64,000 bases of DNA from Streptomyces marokkonensis. Its GTDB lineage: Bacteria > Actinomycetota > Actinomycetes > Streptomycetales > Streptomycetaceae. Positions 8,617 through 16,900 of the stretch are shown one piece after another. Both the position numbers and the translations under genes were made by a program. The stretch is from NCBI RefSeq assembly GCF_008312835.1, contig NZ_VSKS01000031.1:1-64000 (forward strand), given 5' to 3'. How positions within the stretch are numbered: the stretch's first letter is position 1; each line of letters begins with the position of its first letter. The notes beneath the pieces are model-generated. The model did no database searches, had not been told where the DNA came from, and saw nothing but the letters and a program-made list of their open reading frames with translations.

Positions 8617-9438
8617 CTAATGAATATGATTTTCATATTCCACCCCTGGGAGAGGGTGATCCGGGTAACACACCGGCCAGCCGCCCTCGGGATCCCGGCC
8701 GACCCGGCCCGCCACCCTGAGCACGTCCGCGAGCAGACCGGGGGTCACGACCTCCCGCGGCGGCCCGTCGGCGGCGACACGGCCGTCCCGCAGCGCCACG
8801 AGCCGCTCGGCGAACCGCGCGGCGTGGGCGAGGTCGTGCAGCACCATCACCACGGTCAGACCGCGCTCCTCGCGCAGCCGCACCACGGTCCGCAGCACGT
8901 CGAGCTGGTGATGCAGGTCGAGGTAGGTGGTCGGCTCGTCGAGGAGGAGGACGCGGGTGTCCTGGGCGAGCGCCGTCGCCAGCCGGACCCGCTGGCGCTC
9001 GCCGCCGGACAGCGCGTCCACGGGCCGCTCCGCCCAGGACTCCACGCCCACGTCCCGCAGCGCCCGGCGCACCACGGGGTCGTCGCCCTCGCGCAGCATG
9101 CCGAGCGGGCCGCGGGCCGCGTACCTGCCCTGGCGCACCAGCTGCCGTACGGTCATGCCGGGGACGGCCGGGGCCGACTGGTGGAGCAGGGCGACCCGCC
9201 GGGCGGTGTCCCGCCGCGACAGCCGGGCGAGGTCGTCCCCGCCGAGCAGCACGCGTCCGCGCGCCGGCCGCAGCAGACCGGCGGCCAGCCGCAACAGGGT
9301 GGACTTCCCGCAGCCGTTGAGGCCGACGAGTGCGGTCAGCTCTCCGGGCCGCACCGCCAGATCGACGCCGCGCAGCACGGGCCGCTCCGGGTAGCCGAAG
9401 TGGACCCCCTCGACGGTGATCCCCAGGAATTCGGTCAT
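8617..9438 (-). CDS. FecE/FhuC-type ABC ATPase for metal-chelate uptake
   Basis: A 273-residue ATPase with Walker A GLNGCGKST, Q-loop region LLHQSAP, signature LSGGERQR and Walker B VLLLDEPTTYLDLHHQ, the last typical of FecE/FhuC proteins. The start at 9438 (MTEFLG) is preferred because AAGGAC lies six bases upstream. An alternative ATG at 9459 overlaps the permease stop (TGATG) and would add seven residues. Its last codons, ending at TAG 8617-8619, overlap the Zur-like box at 8621-8635, so the operator for the peptide operon is embedded in this gene's 3' end. It powers the two FecCD permeases upstream in the same run. Confidence 0.9.
   Translation of the reverse strand: MTEFLGITVEGVHFGYPERPVLRGVDLAVRPGELTALVGLNGCGKSTLLRLAAGLLRPARGRVLLGGDDLARLSRRDTARRVALLHQSAPAVPGMTVRQLVRQGRYAARGPLGMLREGDDPVVRRALRDVGVESWAERPVDALSGGERQRVRLATALAQDTRVLLLDEPTTYLDLHHQLDVLRTVVRLREERGLTVVMVLHDLAHAARFAERLVALRDGRVAADGPPREVVTPGLLADVLRVAGRVGRDPEGGWPVCYPDHPLPGVEYENHIH
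8621..8635. promoter_or_regulatory. Zur-like box upstream of the precursor peptide gene
   Basis: TGAATATGATTTTCA differs at one of 15 positions from the actinobacterial Zur consensus as I know it, TGAAAATGATTTTCA. The same place also forms a perfect 8-3-8 palindrome, GAATATGA-TTT-TCATATTC (8622-8640). It lies 64 bp upstream of the peptide ATG and overlaps the last codons of the ATPase gene. The Streptomyces iron box of DmdR/IdeR type (TTAGGTTAGGCT and its mirror) is not seen. Confidence 0.7.
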
Positions 9439-9458
9439 GCGTATGTCCTTCGTCGACA

Positions 9459-10466
9459 TCAGAACGTCCGGTCCGGCGCACGGCGTACGACGGCCAGCAG
9501 CAGCACGGCCCCGGCGCAGGTGGTGAGCGCGCCGACCGGCAGGGTGAGCGACCCGGCGCCCAGGGCAGACGCCAGGAGCCGGGAGAGCAGCTGGGCCGCC
9601 GCGTCCGCCCCGCACACCACGAGCGCCCCGGCGAGGGCGGCACCGGGCAGGGACCTGCGCAGGTCGGCGCCGAACACGGCGAGGGCGAGATGCGGTACGA
9701 GCAGCCCGACGAACCCCAGGGCACCGACGGCGGCGACCGCGCCCGAGGTCAGCGCGACCGCGCACAGCAGCGCCAGCCGGCGGGCCCGCCCGGTGGACAG
9801 ACCGGCGGCGCCCGCCATGTCGTCGCCGCAGCGCAGCAGGGTCAACGGGCCGGCCAGCAGCCAGGCCGCGGCCGTCCAGGCCAGCGCCCAGGGCCACAGC
9901 AGGTGCCAGTGCTGCCAGACGCGGCCCTCGGTGGTGCCGACGAGCCACTGGACGACACTGCCCAGTTCCCCCGGTGCCACCAGCAGCACCATGGCGGTGA
10001 GTCCGCCCAGCACCGCCGAGACGAGGACGCCGTGCACGGCGGTCCGCGCCGGGTCGTCGCCGCCGCGTCCGGCGAGCAGCCACAGCAGCGCGGCCCCGGC
10101 GCAGCCGCCCAGGCACGCGGCGACGACCACGGCCAGCGGCGACTCCCACCCGGCGAGCCCCAGTCCGGTCGCGGTGACGGCACCGAGCACCGCTCCCGGC
10201 GTCACACCGGTGACCTCCGGTCCGGCCAGCGGGTTGCGCAGGGCCGACTGCAGCACCAGTCCGGCGACCCCGAGGCACGCTCCGGCGCCGAGGGCCACCA
10301 GCAGGCGGGGCAGGCGCAGATGGAGGAGGATGTGCCGCTCGGTGGGGCTGCCCCCGCCGGCGAGGACGTCCACGACGGCGGACGGCGACATGCCACGCCC
10401 GGCCACCAGCTCCGCACCGGCGCACACGACGACGAGCGCCACGAGCACGGTGAAACGACGGCTCAT
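9459..10466 (-). CDS. FecCD-family permease (second permease gene)
   Basis: A 335-residue, very hydrophobic protein with the FecCD hallmarks LRLPRLLVALGAGACLGVAG (about residues 50-69) and LQSALRNPLAGPEVTGVTPG, followed by VGLLVPHLAL near residue 250. About nine to ten membrane helices are expected. Length is normal for the family. The ATG overlaps the TGA of the other permease gene (ATGA), and its stop overlaps a possible ATG of the ATPase gene, so all parts are coupled. Together with the partner permease it should form the membrane channel of a siderophore- or metal-complex importer. Confidence 0.92.
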   Translation of the reverse strand: MSRRFTVLVALVVVCAGAELVAGRGMSPSAVVDVLAGGGSPTERHILLHLRLPRLLVALGAGACLGVAGLVLQSALRNPLAGPEVTGVTPGAVLGAVTATGLGLAGWESPLAVVVAACLGGCAGAALLWLLAGRGGDDPARTAVHGVLVSAVLGGLTAMVLLVAPGELGSVVQWLVGTTEGRVWQHWHLLWPWALAWTAAAWLLAGPLTLLRCGDDMAGAAGLSTGRARRLALLCAVALTSGAVAAVGALGFVGLLVPHLALAVFGADLRRSLPGAALAGALVVCGADAAAQLLSRLLASALGAGSLTLPVGALTTCAGAVLLLAVVRRAPDRTF

Positions 10467-11740
10467 CGGGACTCCTCCGCCCGGGGTTCCCGGCGGGGCA
10501 GGGGCGAGGGCGCGCCCGGCGCCGCGCGGGGACGCCCCCGGTCGCCGGGGGGCGCACCGGCGGACGGCTCCGGGGTCCGGCGGGTGGTGGTCCCCGCGTC
10601 CCGCACGGCGGGCACGGCGCCCCCGGCGGCGGGGTCACGCCCGGCTGCCGGGAACTCCGCCGAGTCGTCCCGGTCCACGCCCGATGCGCCGGCGCGGGGC
10701 CGCCGTCGGGGGCGCCCCGGCCGCCCCGTCCCGGAGCGCAGCAGAGCCACCCCCGCGGGAACGCCGAACAGTGCCGTCCAGGCGCCGGCCGGGGTCTCCA
10801 CGGGGGCGAGCGCGAGCCGGGCGGGGACGTCGGCGACGGCCACCACGACGGCTCCCCATGCCGCCGACCAGGGCAGCCACCGCACCGCGTCCGACGCCGG
10901 AAGGGCCCACCGGGCCAGGTGCGGGGCGAGGAAGCCGACCCATGCCACCGGACCGCACACCGCCGTCACGGGCGCGATCAGCACGACGGCGACGGCCAGT
11001 GCCGCGAACCGGGCCCGCCGGGCGCGCACGCCCAGCGCCTCGGCGTCCGCGTCGCCGAGCCGCAGCACCGACAGCACCGGCGCGCACAGCACCAGCGCGG
11101 GCAGCGCGACGAGCAGCCAGGGCCACAGCCCGGTCACGTCGTCCCAGGTGCGGGCGGACAGGGAGCCGAGGAGATACCGGTAGACGAGCTGGAGGTCGAG
11201 CTGATCGGCCATCACCATGAGGACCAGCAGGGCGGCCTGCAGCGCGGCGGCGACCGCCGCTCCCGTGAGCAGCACCGCCGACGGGCTCCGCCCCAGCCCG
11301 GCGGCGAGCAGGGTCAGCGTGCCGCCGAGCGCGGCCCCGCCGATGGCGAGAAGCGGCTGCACGGCGGCCGGCACGGCCACCGCGAGGACCAGCGGCGCGG
11401 CGACGCCGAGCGCGGCCCCCGAGGAGACGCCCAGCATTTCCGGGACGGCCAGCGGGTTGCGCAGCGCCTCCTGGAGCACCAGCCCCGCCGCCCCCAGGCA
11501 GGCACCGGCGAGCAGCGCCAGGGCCAGCCGGGGCAGCCGGAGTTCGCCGACGACGATCCCGGCGAGCGTGCCGTCCCCGTCGAGCAGGGCGGCGGGGAGC
11601 CGGTGGAGGGGCACGTACGGGGTGCCCAGGGTCAGGGCGCACACCGACGCGGCGGCCAGCAGGGCGAGGACGGCGGGCAGTTGCCGGCGCCCGGACCGTG
11701 CGGCCGGCTCCGCGTCGCGCGTGGTCGCGGGGGCGTTCAC
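10463..11740 (-). CDS. FecCD-family permease with long disordered C-terminal tail
   Basis: Read from GTG 11740, which overlaps the binding-protein stop (GTGA), this is 425 residues. Residues about 20-330 are a standard FecCD permease (LRLPRLALALLAGACLGAAG, LQEALRNPLAVPEMLGVSSG, VAWVGFLAPHLARW). The last roughly 90 residues, after VALLRSGTG, are rich in Arg, Pro, Gly and Ala with no hydrophobic segment and look disordered. Family members normally end near residue 330-350, so the tail is unusual. It may be a read-on caused by loss of an earlier stop, since high-GC frames stay open easily, or a real cytoplasmic extension. A start at 11806 is rejected because it would run into the binding-protein gene. 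Confidence 0.88.
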   Translation of the reverse strand: MNAPATTRDAEPAARSGRRQLPAVLALLAAASVCALTLGTPYVPLHRLPAALLDGDGTLAGIVVGELRLPRLALALLAGACLGAAGLVLQEALRNPLAVPEMLGVSSGAALGVAAPLVLAVAVPAAVQPLLAIGGAALGGTLTLLAAGLGRSPSAVLLTGAAVAAALQAALLVLMVMADQLDLQLVYRYLLGSLSARTWDDVTGLWPWLLVALPALVLCAPVLSVLRLGDADAEALGVRARRARFAALAVAVVLIAPVTAVCGPVAWVGFLAPHLARWALPASDAVRWLPWSAAWGAVVVAVADVPARLALAPVETPAGAWTALFGVPAGVALLRSGTGRPGRPRRRPRAGASGVDRDDSAEFPAAGRDPAAGGAVPAVRDAGTTTRRTPEPSAGAPPGDRGRPRAAPGAPSPLPRREPRAEESR

Positions 11741-12696
11741 CGCAGCGCAGCCGTGGCCTCGTCGAGGACGATGCCCAGCGAACGGGTACCGCGCCCCTTG
11801 GCCCACACCTCGGAGTCCACCTCGTGGACGTTGCCGTCCCGCACGGCCGGGATCTTCCCCCAGAGGGGGTTCTTCTCCAGCTTCTCCGAGAGGGTGCCGT
11901 CCGCCTCGCCGAAGCTCATGGTCTCCACGAACAGCACGTCGACGTCACGGGCGAGGATCTCCTCGAGGCTGTAACTGCCCTGCACGCCGCGGGACTTCCA
12001 GGGGTAGTCGGCGATCTTCGGGAACAGGCTGGCGGTGGCGTCCCCCTCGGGGGTCGCGACGCCGAAGTTCTCGTCGCTGCCGTAGATGATCAGTGCGGTG
12101 CGGTCGCTCCGCGTCCGCTCCGCGGCGGCCAGCCTGGTGCGGAACGCCTTCTCGGCCTTCTCCCCCTCGGCGGTGCGGCCGGTCAGCGCCGCGACGTCGC
12201 GCAGGTAGCCCACGCTGTCCTCCCAGGTCTCCGGCTGCATCGGCCAGAACGTAGTGGCGCCCTTCAGCGCGGGGGCGAGCTTGCCGTGGGTGTCCTCGAG
12301 GCCGATCACGAGATCGGGCTCGTGGGAGAGGATCGCCTCCACCTCGGGCGCGATGAACCCGCCCGGGACGACGGGGACCTCCTTCGCCCTCTTCTCCCCC
12401 AGGAAGTCCTCGTGGGCGAGGAGCGCGCTGTTCGTGGCGGTCGGGACGATGCCCAGTTCGGTCAGGATGTCGTCGCACAGCGCGAACAGGCAGACGATGC
12501 GGCGCGGTTCCTCCGGCAGGGAGATCCGCACGCCGTTCGTGTCGGTCAACTGCCGTGCCGGCTTGATGGGTTCCACGGTGACCTCGGTCCTGGCGCCACC
12601 GGCGCCCGCCTCGCCCGCGGGGCCGGTGGACGCTCCGCATCCGGTCAGGACGGACACGGCCAGGACGGCGGCGATCCAGCTTCGTGAGCGCAGCAT
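11737..12696 (-). CDS. Substrate-binding lipoprotein of FecCD-type importer
   Basis: A 319-residue protein with a lipoprotein signal, MLRSRSWIAAVLAVSVLTGC, giving lipidated Cys20. The mature part is a periplasmic-binding fold of the vitamin B12/siderophore type: RRIVCLFALCDDILTELGI, EVEAILSHEPDLVIG, and a closing VHEVDSEVW segment. It would catch the metal or metal-chelate outside the membrane for the permeases and ATPase downstream. It is the first gene of the minus-strand run, and a Zur-like box lies 49 bp upstream of its ATG. Zinc-specific binding proteins of the ZnuA type have a different fold and a His-rich loop, absent here; this argues for uptake of a chelate rather than free zinc. Confidence 0.9.
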   Translation of the reverse strand: MLRSRSWIAAVLAVSVLTGCGASTGPAGEAGAGGARTEVTVEPIKPARQLTDTNGVRISLPEEPRRIVCLFALCDDILTELGIVPTATNSALLAHEDFLGEKRAKEVPVVPGGFIAPEVEAILSHEPDLVIGLEDTHGKLAPALKGATTFWPMQPETWEDSVGYLRDVAALTGRTAEGEKAEKAFRTRLAAAERTRSDRTALIIYGSDENFGVATPEGDATASLFPKIADYPWKSRGVQGSYSLEEILARDVDVLFVETMSFGEADGTLSEKLEKNPLWGKIPAVRDGNVHEVDSEVWAKGRGTRSLGIVLDEATAALR

Positions 12697-12744
12697 GACA
12701 GCCCTCGCTTCTTCTCAGGGGGTCCGGAACGCCACGAAGATACA

Positions 12745-12759
12745 TGATAATCATTTTCA
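12745..12759. promoter_or_regulatory. Zur-like box between binding-protein and propeller genes
   Basis: On the minus strand the site reads TGAAAATGATTATCA, one mismatch from the Zur consensus TGAAAATGATTTTCA as I know it. It is 49 bp before the binding-protein ATG and 31 bp before the divergent propeller ATG, so one repressor site could control both directions. It also resembles a classic Fur box, so Fur-family control by another metal is the alternative. Confidence 0.7.
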
Positions 12760-12790
12760 GAAGTTACCCCTGCCGACCGGGAGGACCCCG

Positions 12791-13987
12791 ATGACCACCC
12801 CCGCGCTGCTGCTCGTCTCCGGCCATGTGGAGGGGGTGGTGCGCGTGCTGACGGTGCCGGACGGCGCCGAGGTCCACCGCCTGACCGGCCGTCATCTTTC
12901 CGAGCACGCGGGGTTCCTGGCCCTCCCCCGCGGCAGGGTCGCCTGTGTCGACGACCGCAGGGGCGAGCTGCTGGTGCTCGACCCGTTCGGCGACCGGCTC
13001 GTCACGGCGGCGGTCCCCGTGGCCGTCCCCGCCGAACATCTCGCCGCGGACCCCTCGGGGCGCCGGGTGGCCGTCACGACCGGGCTCGGGAAGAACTCCG
13101 GGCCCTGGTCGGACCTGGTCACGGTGGTGGACCTCGCCACGGGGGACGCGGCCCGGGTCCGCACGCGCACCGGCGAGCCGGGGGTGACGGTGCCGGGCCG
13201 CGAGGACCCGCTGGTCGTCCTGCGGCACCGCGAGCCCGGCGCACTCGCCGTCCACCGCTTCGCCGACCTGCTCGGGGCCCCGCCCGGCTGCCCGCCGGTC
13301 ACGCCCCGCGACGAACTGCCGCTGCCGTCCGACGGACACGGGGACGCCCACGACCCGCTGGACGGCGCCGTGTTCGCGGCCACGGGAGAGGGCGTGCACC
13401 GGGCGCGCGCGGACGGCGGCACGCTCGTACCGGATCCGCCGATCCCGTGGGGCGCGCCCGCCCGGGGCTGGTACCTGCGCCTGGATCCGGTACGGCGGGC
13501 CCTGTGGTCGACCCTGCGGGGCGGTCCGGCGGATCCGCTGCGCTGGCCGGAGTGGACCAACCAGGCATGGCGTCACGACCTGGGGTCGGGCCGCACGGAG
13601 CTGACCGGACTCGGCCCCGGTCTGGTCTTCCGGCTCGCCCTCGCCCGCGACCACGCGGCCTTCACCCGTGTCCACCCCGACGGCGACGAGCTGATCCTGC
13701 TGCACACCGGCGGCGGCCTCCGCCGCTGCCCCCTGCCCCCGATGGACGGCGCGCCACGCCGCGGCGGCACTCCCTGGGAGGGCGTCCAGCGCCGGGCGGT
13801 GGCCGCCTCACCCGGCGCCGACTGGGTCGCGGTCACGCGGGGCGGCCACGGCGAGATCCACGTCGTCGACGCCCGTACGGGCGAGGAGGCGGCGCTCCTC
13901 CGCCTGGACACCGGGCTGGACCACGGCGGCCACCTGCTGATGCGCTCCCGGTCCGACGGCGCCGAGGGCGATCCGGTGGGCCGGTGA
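12791..13987 (+). CDS. Beta-propeller protein divergent from Zur-like-boxed uptake genes
   Basis: A 398-residue protein from ATG 12791 with GGGAGGA five bases upstream. Repeating strand units such as GELLVLDPFGDRLV, DLVTVVDLATGDA and GEIHVVDARTGEE indicate a YVTN/WD-like propeller of about seven blades. No signal peptide or membrane helix is visible, so it should be cytoplasmic. It has His-rich spots (GHGDAHDP near residue 183 and LDHGGHLLM near the C-terminus). It is convergent with the P-type ATPase gene. The only regulatory link visible is the shared box at 12745-12759. AztD, a propeller zinc chaperone of some zinc ABC systems, is an interesting comparison, but AztD is exported and I see no specific motif match. 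Function unknown. Confidence 0.75.
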   Translation: MTTPALLLVSGHVEGVVRVLTVPDGAEVHRLTGRHLSEHAGFLALPRGRVACVDDRRGELLVLDPFGDRLVTAAVPVAVPAEHLAADPSGRRVAVTTGLGKNSGPWSDLVTVVDLATGDAARVRTRTGEPGVTVPGREDPLVVLRHREPGALAVHRFADLLGAPPGCPPVTPRDELPLPSDGHGDAHDPLDGAVFAATGEGVHRARADGGTLVPDPPIPWGAPARGWYLRLDPVRRALWSTLRGGPADPLRWPEWTNQAWRHDLGSGRTELTGLGPGLVFRLALARDHAAFTRVHPDGDELILLHTGGGLRRCPLPPMDGAPRRGGTPWEGVQRRAVAASPGADWVAVTRGGHGEIHVVDARTGEEAALLRLDTGLDHGGHLLMRSRSDGAEGDPVGR

Positions 13988-13999
13988 CGGCCCCACCGG

Positions 14000-16900
14000 T
14001 CAGGCCACCGGCCGGGCGATGCCGCTGCCCAGCAGGTGGCGGGTCTGCCTCGCGGAGTCGCCGAGGCGCAGGGCGAGGCGGGTCGCGAGGTCGTACAGGC
14101 GCCGTACGGCTTCGAGGCGTTCCAGGCGCGGGGCGAGGGCCGACAGGGTGATGGCCGCGGCGACGCCGAGCCAGGCGACGGGACCGAGCGGCGTGCAGCC
14201 GAAGAAGTGGCTGACGCCCGGAGTCTGCACCAGGGCGGCGAGCACGGCCGCGGAACCCAGTGCCGTCACCCACACCAGCGGGCTGTGGCGGCGCCCGGAG
14301 AGGGTCTGCACCAGCTGGGCGCCGACCACTCCGCACAGGGCCATCGTGGTGGAACGGCGTTCGGTGCCCGGAGTGAGACGGCCGATCAGATACGCCGTGA
14401 CCGCGCCGAGGCACGTGGTCACGCCCCGGCGCCGGACGGACCGCAGCAGGGGTGCGCCGAGGACGTCGAGGCCCATCGGGCCGGTCGCGGCGTGCGCCGC
14501 CGTCGACGGGTCGTCGCTCGGCGTCACCGCCACCGCCATGGCGGGGAACATGTCGGTGAGCAGGTTGACCAGGAGCAGCTGACGGGTCGACAGCGGTGAG
14601 GACCCGGCGAGCAGGGTGCCCAGCACGCTGAAGCCGACCTCGCCCGCGTTGCCGCCGATGAGGATGCTCACCGCGTCGGCCACGCTGCGCCACAGCGCCC
14701 GGCCCTCACCGACGGCGTCCACCAGCACGGACAGATCGCCGGTGGTGAGCACGATGTCGGCGGCGTTGCGGGCGGCCGCGGAACCGCGGGCCTCGATGCC
14801 GACGCCCACGTCGGCGGCACGGATGGCGGCGGCGTCGTTGGCCCCGTCGCCCGCCATCGCCACCACCCGGCCGGCCTGCTGCAGCGCCTCCACGACATGG
14901 AGTTTCTGTTCGGGTGCGACCCGGGCGACGACTCCGGCGCCGTGCAGCGCGCGGACCCGGTCGGTCCGGCCCATGGCGACGAGTTCGTCCCCGGTGACCA
15001 CGTGGGTGTCCTCCGGCCAGCCCAGTTGCAGGGCGATGGCGCGCGCGGTCTCCGGATGGTCGCCGGTGAGCATGACGGGCAGGATGCCGGCCCGGCGCAG
15101 CTCGGTGAGCAGTTCCCGCGAGGTCTCGCGCGGAACGTCCGCCAGGGCGATCAGTCCGACGAACTCCAGGTCGTCGAGACCGGCCTCGAGTTCGGCGTCC
15201 GTGTCGGGTCCCCGGCACGGGCGCCGGGCGACGGCGAGGACGCGCAGCCCCTGTCCCGCCAGGGTGTGGGCCGTCCCGGCCGCCTCGTCGGGGAGGCCCC
15301 GGCAGGCGGGGAGCACCGTCTCCGGGGCGCCCTTGACGACGAGGAGCGGTCCGGCGTCCGTGCCGCCGTCCCGGCCCACCGCGGCCGCGTAGCCACGGCT
15401 GGCCTCGAAGGCCAGCTCGCCCTCGGCGGCCCAGGTGTCGTCCGGCGGAGCGGCGTCGAGCACCGCCTCGTCGGTGGCGTGCGCGATCCGGCGGCCCTCG
15501 GCGGTCTCCTCCTGCGGGCAGGCGCGCGCGGCGAGCCGCACGACCGGTACGGCGTCGGCGGCGCCCGGGGCGAGGACGGTGCCGTCGGCGGTCGCCACCC
15601 GGACCATGCGCAGCCGGTTCTCCGTCAGGGTGCCGGTCTTGTCGAAGCACACGGTGTCGACCCGGCCGAGCGCCTCCAGGGTGCGCGGGGTGCGGACCAG
15701 TACGCCGCGCCGGGACAGCCGGCGGGCGGCCGCCATCTGGGCGACGGTCGCGACCAGCGGCAGGCCCTCCGGGACGGCGGCGACGGCCACGGCGACACCG
15801 CCACTGACGGCACGCCGTACCGGGCTGCCGCGCAGCAGGGACAGACCGGTCACCAGCGCACCGCCGGTGAGGGTGACGGGCAGGGCCTTGCGGGTCAGTT
15901 CCTGCAGCCGTGCCTGGACGCCGGCGGGCGGCGGGGTGCGGGCGGCCAGAGCGACGGCACGGCCGGCCTCGGTGCGGTCGCCGGTGTCCACCACGAGCGC
16001 CTCGGCCCGGCCGGCCACGACCGTGGTGCCCTCGAAGACCATGCAGGTCCGCCGGGCGACCGGCGCGCCCGGGGTCGGGTCCAGGGCCTTGGTCACGGGC
16101 AGCGACTCGCCGGTGAGCGACGACTCGTCGACCTCCAGGCCGTCCACCTCCAGCAGCCGCGCGTCCGCCGGTACGACGTCCCCGGCGCCCAGACCGATCC
16201 GGTCCCCCGGCCGCAGCCGGGCGGCGTCGACGGTCACCGTGCGGTCCCCGGTGACCTGGCGGCGTGCCTTGGGCTGCTGGCGCGCGGCGAGCCGGGCGAG
16301 CGCCCGCTCGGCGCGCAGCCGCTGGAGTCCGCCCGCCACCGCGTTGATGTCCATGGCGCCGACGACGAGCAGCGCGTCCACGAGCGAGCCGAGCAGCGCC
16401 GAGGCAACCGCTCCGGTGGCCAGGACCGGGGTGAGCGGGTCGTCGAGTTCACGGCGCACGGCACCGGCCGCCTGCCAGGTCCAGCGGGCGGGGGCGACCG
16501 CGCGCGTACGGCCGAGCCGGGCCGCCCGCTGCCGGGTCCGTTCGGTCAGCAGGGCGAACCCCTCCGGCTCGGCTTCGGTGCGGGTGTCGCGCAGCAACTC
16601 GCGTGCCTGGTGCGGCTCCAGGGCGTGCCAGGGGACGTGCAGCCGGGGCTCGGGCGGCACGGCGCGCGCCACGCGCACGGCCTCGGTCCAGCCGGTGAGC
16701 AGGGCGGCCGCGGCGGCGATGTTCACCGGGGCGTGCCGGGTGAGCCGCTGCCACAGACGGCCGCCGGGGGTGCCGCCGCGCGCCACCATGAGCCCGGACA
16801 GGGCGGCTCCCGCCCGGGCCAGCGTCTGCGAACGACGGCCGACGCGGCGGGCCGCCGGGATCGCCGTGAGCAGCCGCCAGACGTCCCCGAGTCCGCCCGG

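Noticed and set aside
8600-12780. Iron control by DmdR/IdeR
   Set aside because: No TTAGGTTAGGCT-type 19-bp box is visible; the palindromes fit the Fur-family/Zur pattern instead. A Fur-type iron regulator cannot be fully excluded.
214-13900. Very long antisense and alternative-frame readings across the RiPP and uptake genes (for example plus strand 3569-6709 and 8620-11220)
   Set aside because: They are made of Arg, Gly, Pro and Ala runs without domains, lie opposite genes with clear motifs, and reflect the GC-rich third position.
12791-13987. AztD zinc chaperone assignment for the propeller
   Set aside because: Only the fold type and location agree; the protein has no export signal and no specific AztD motif, so the name is not used.
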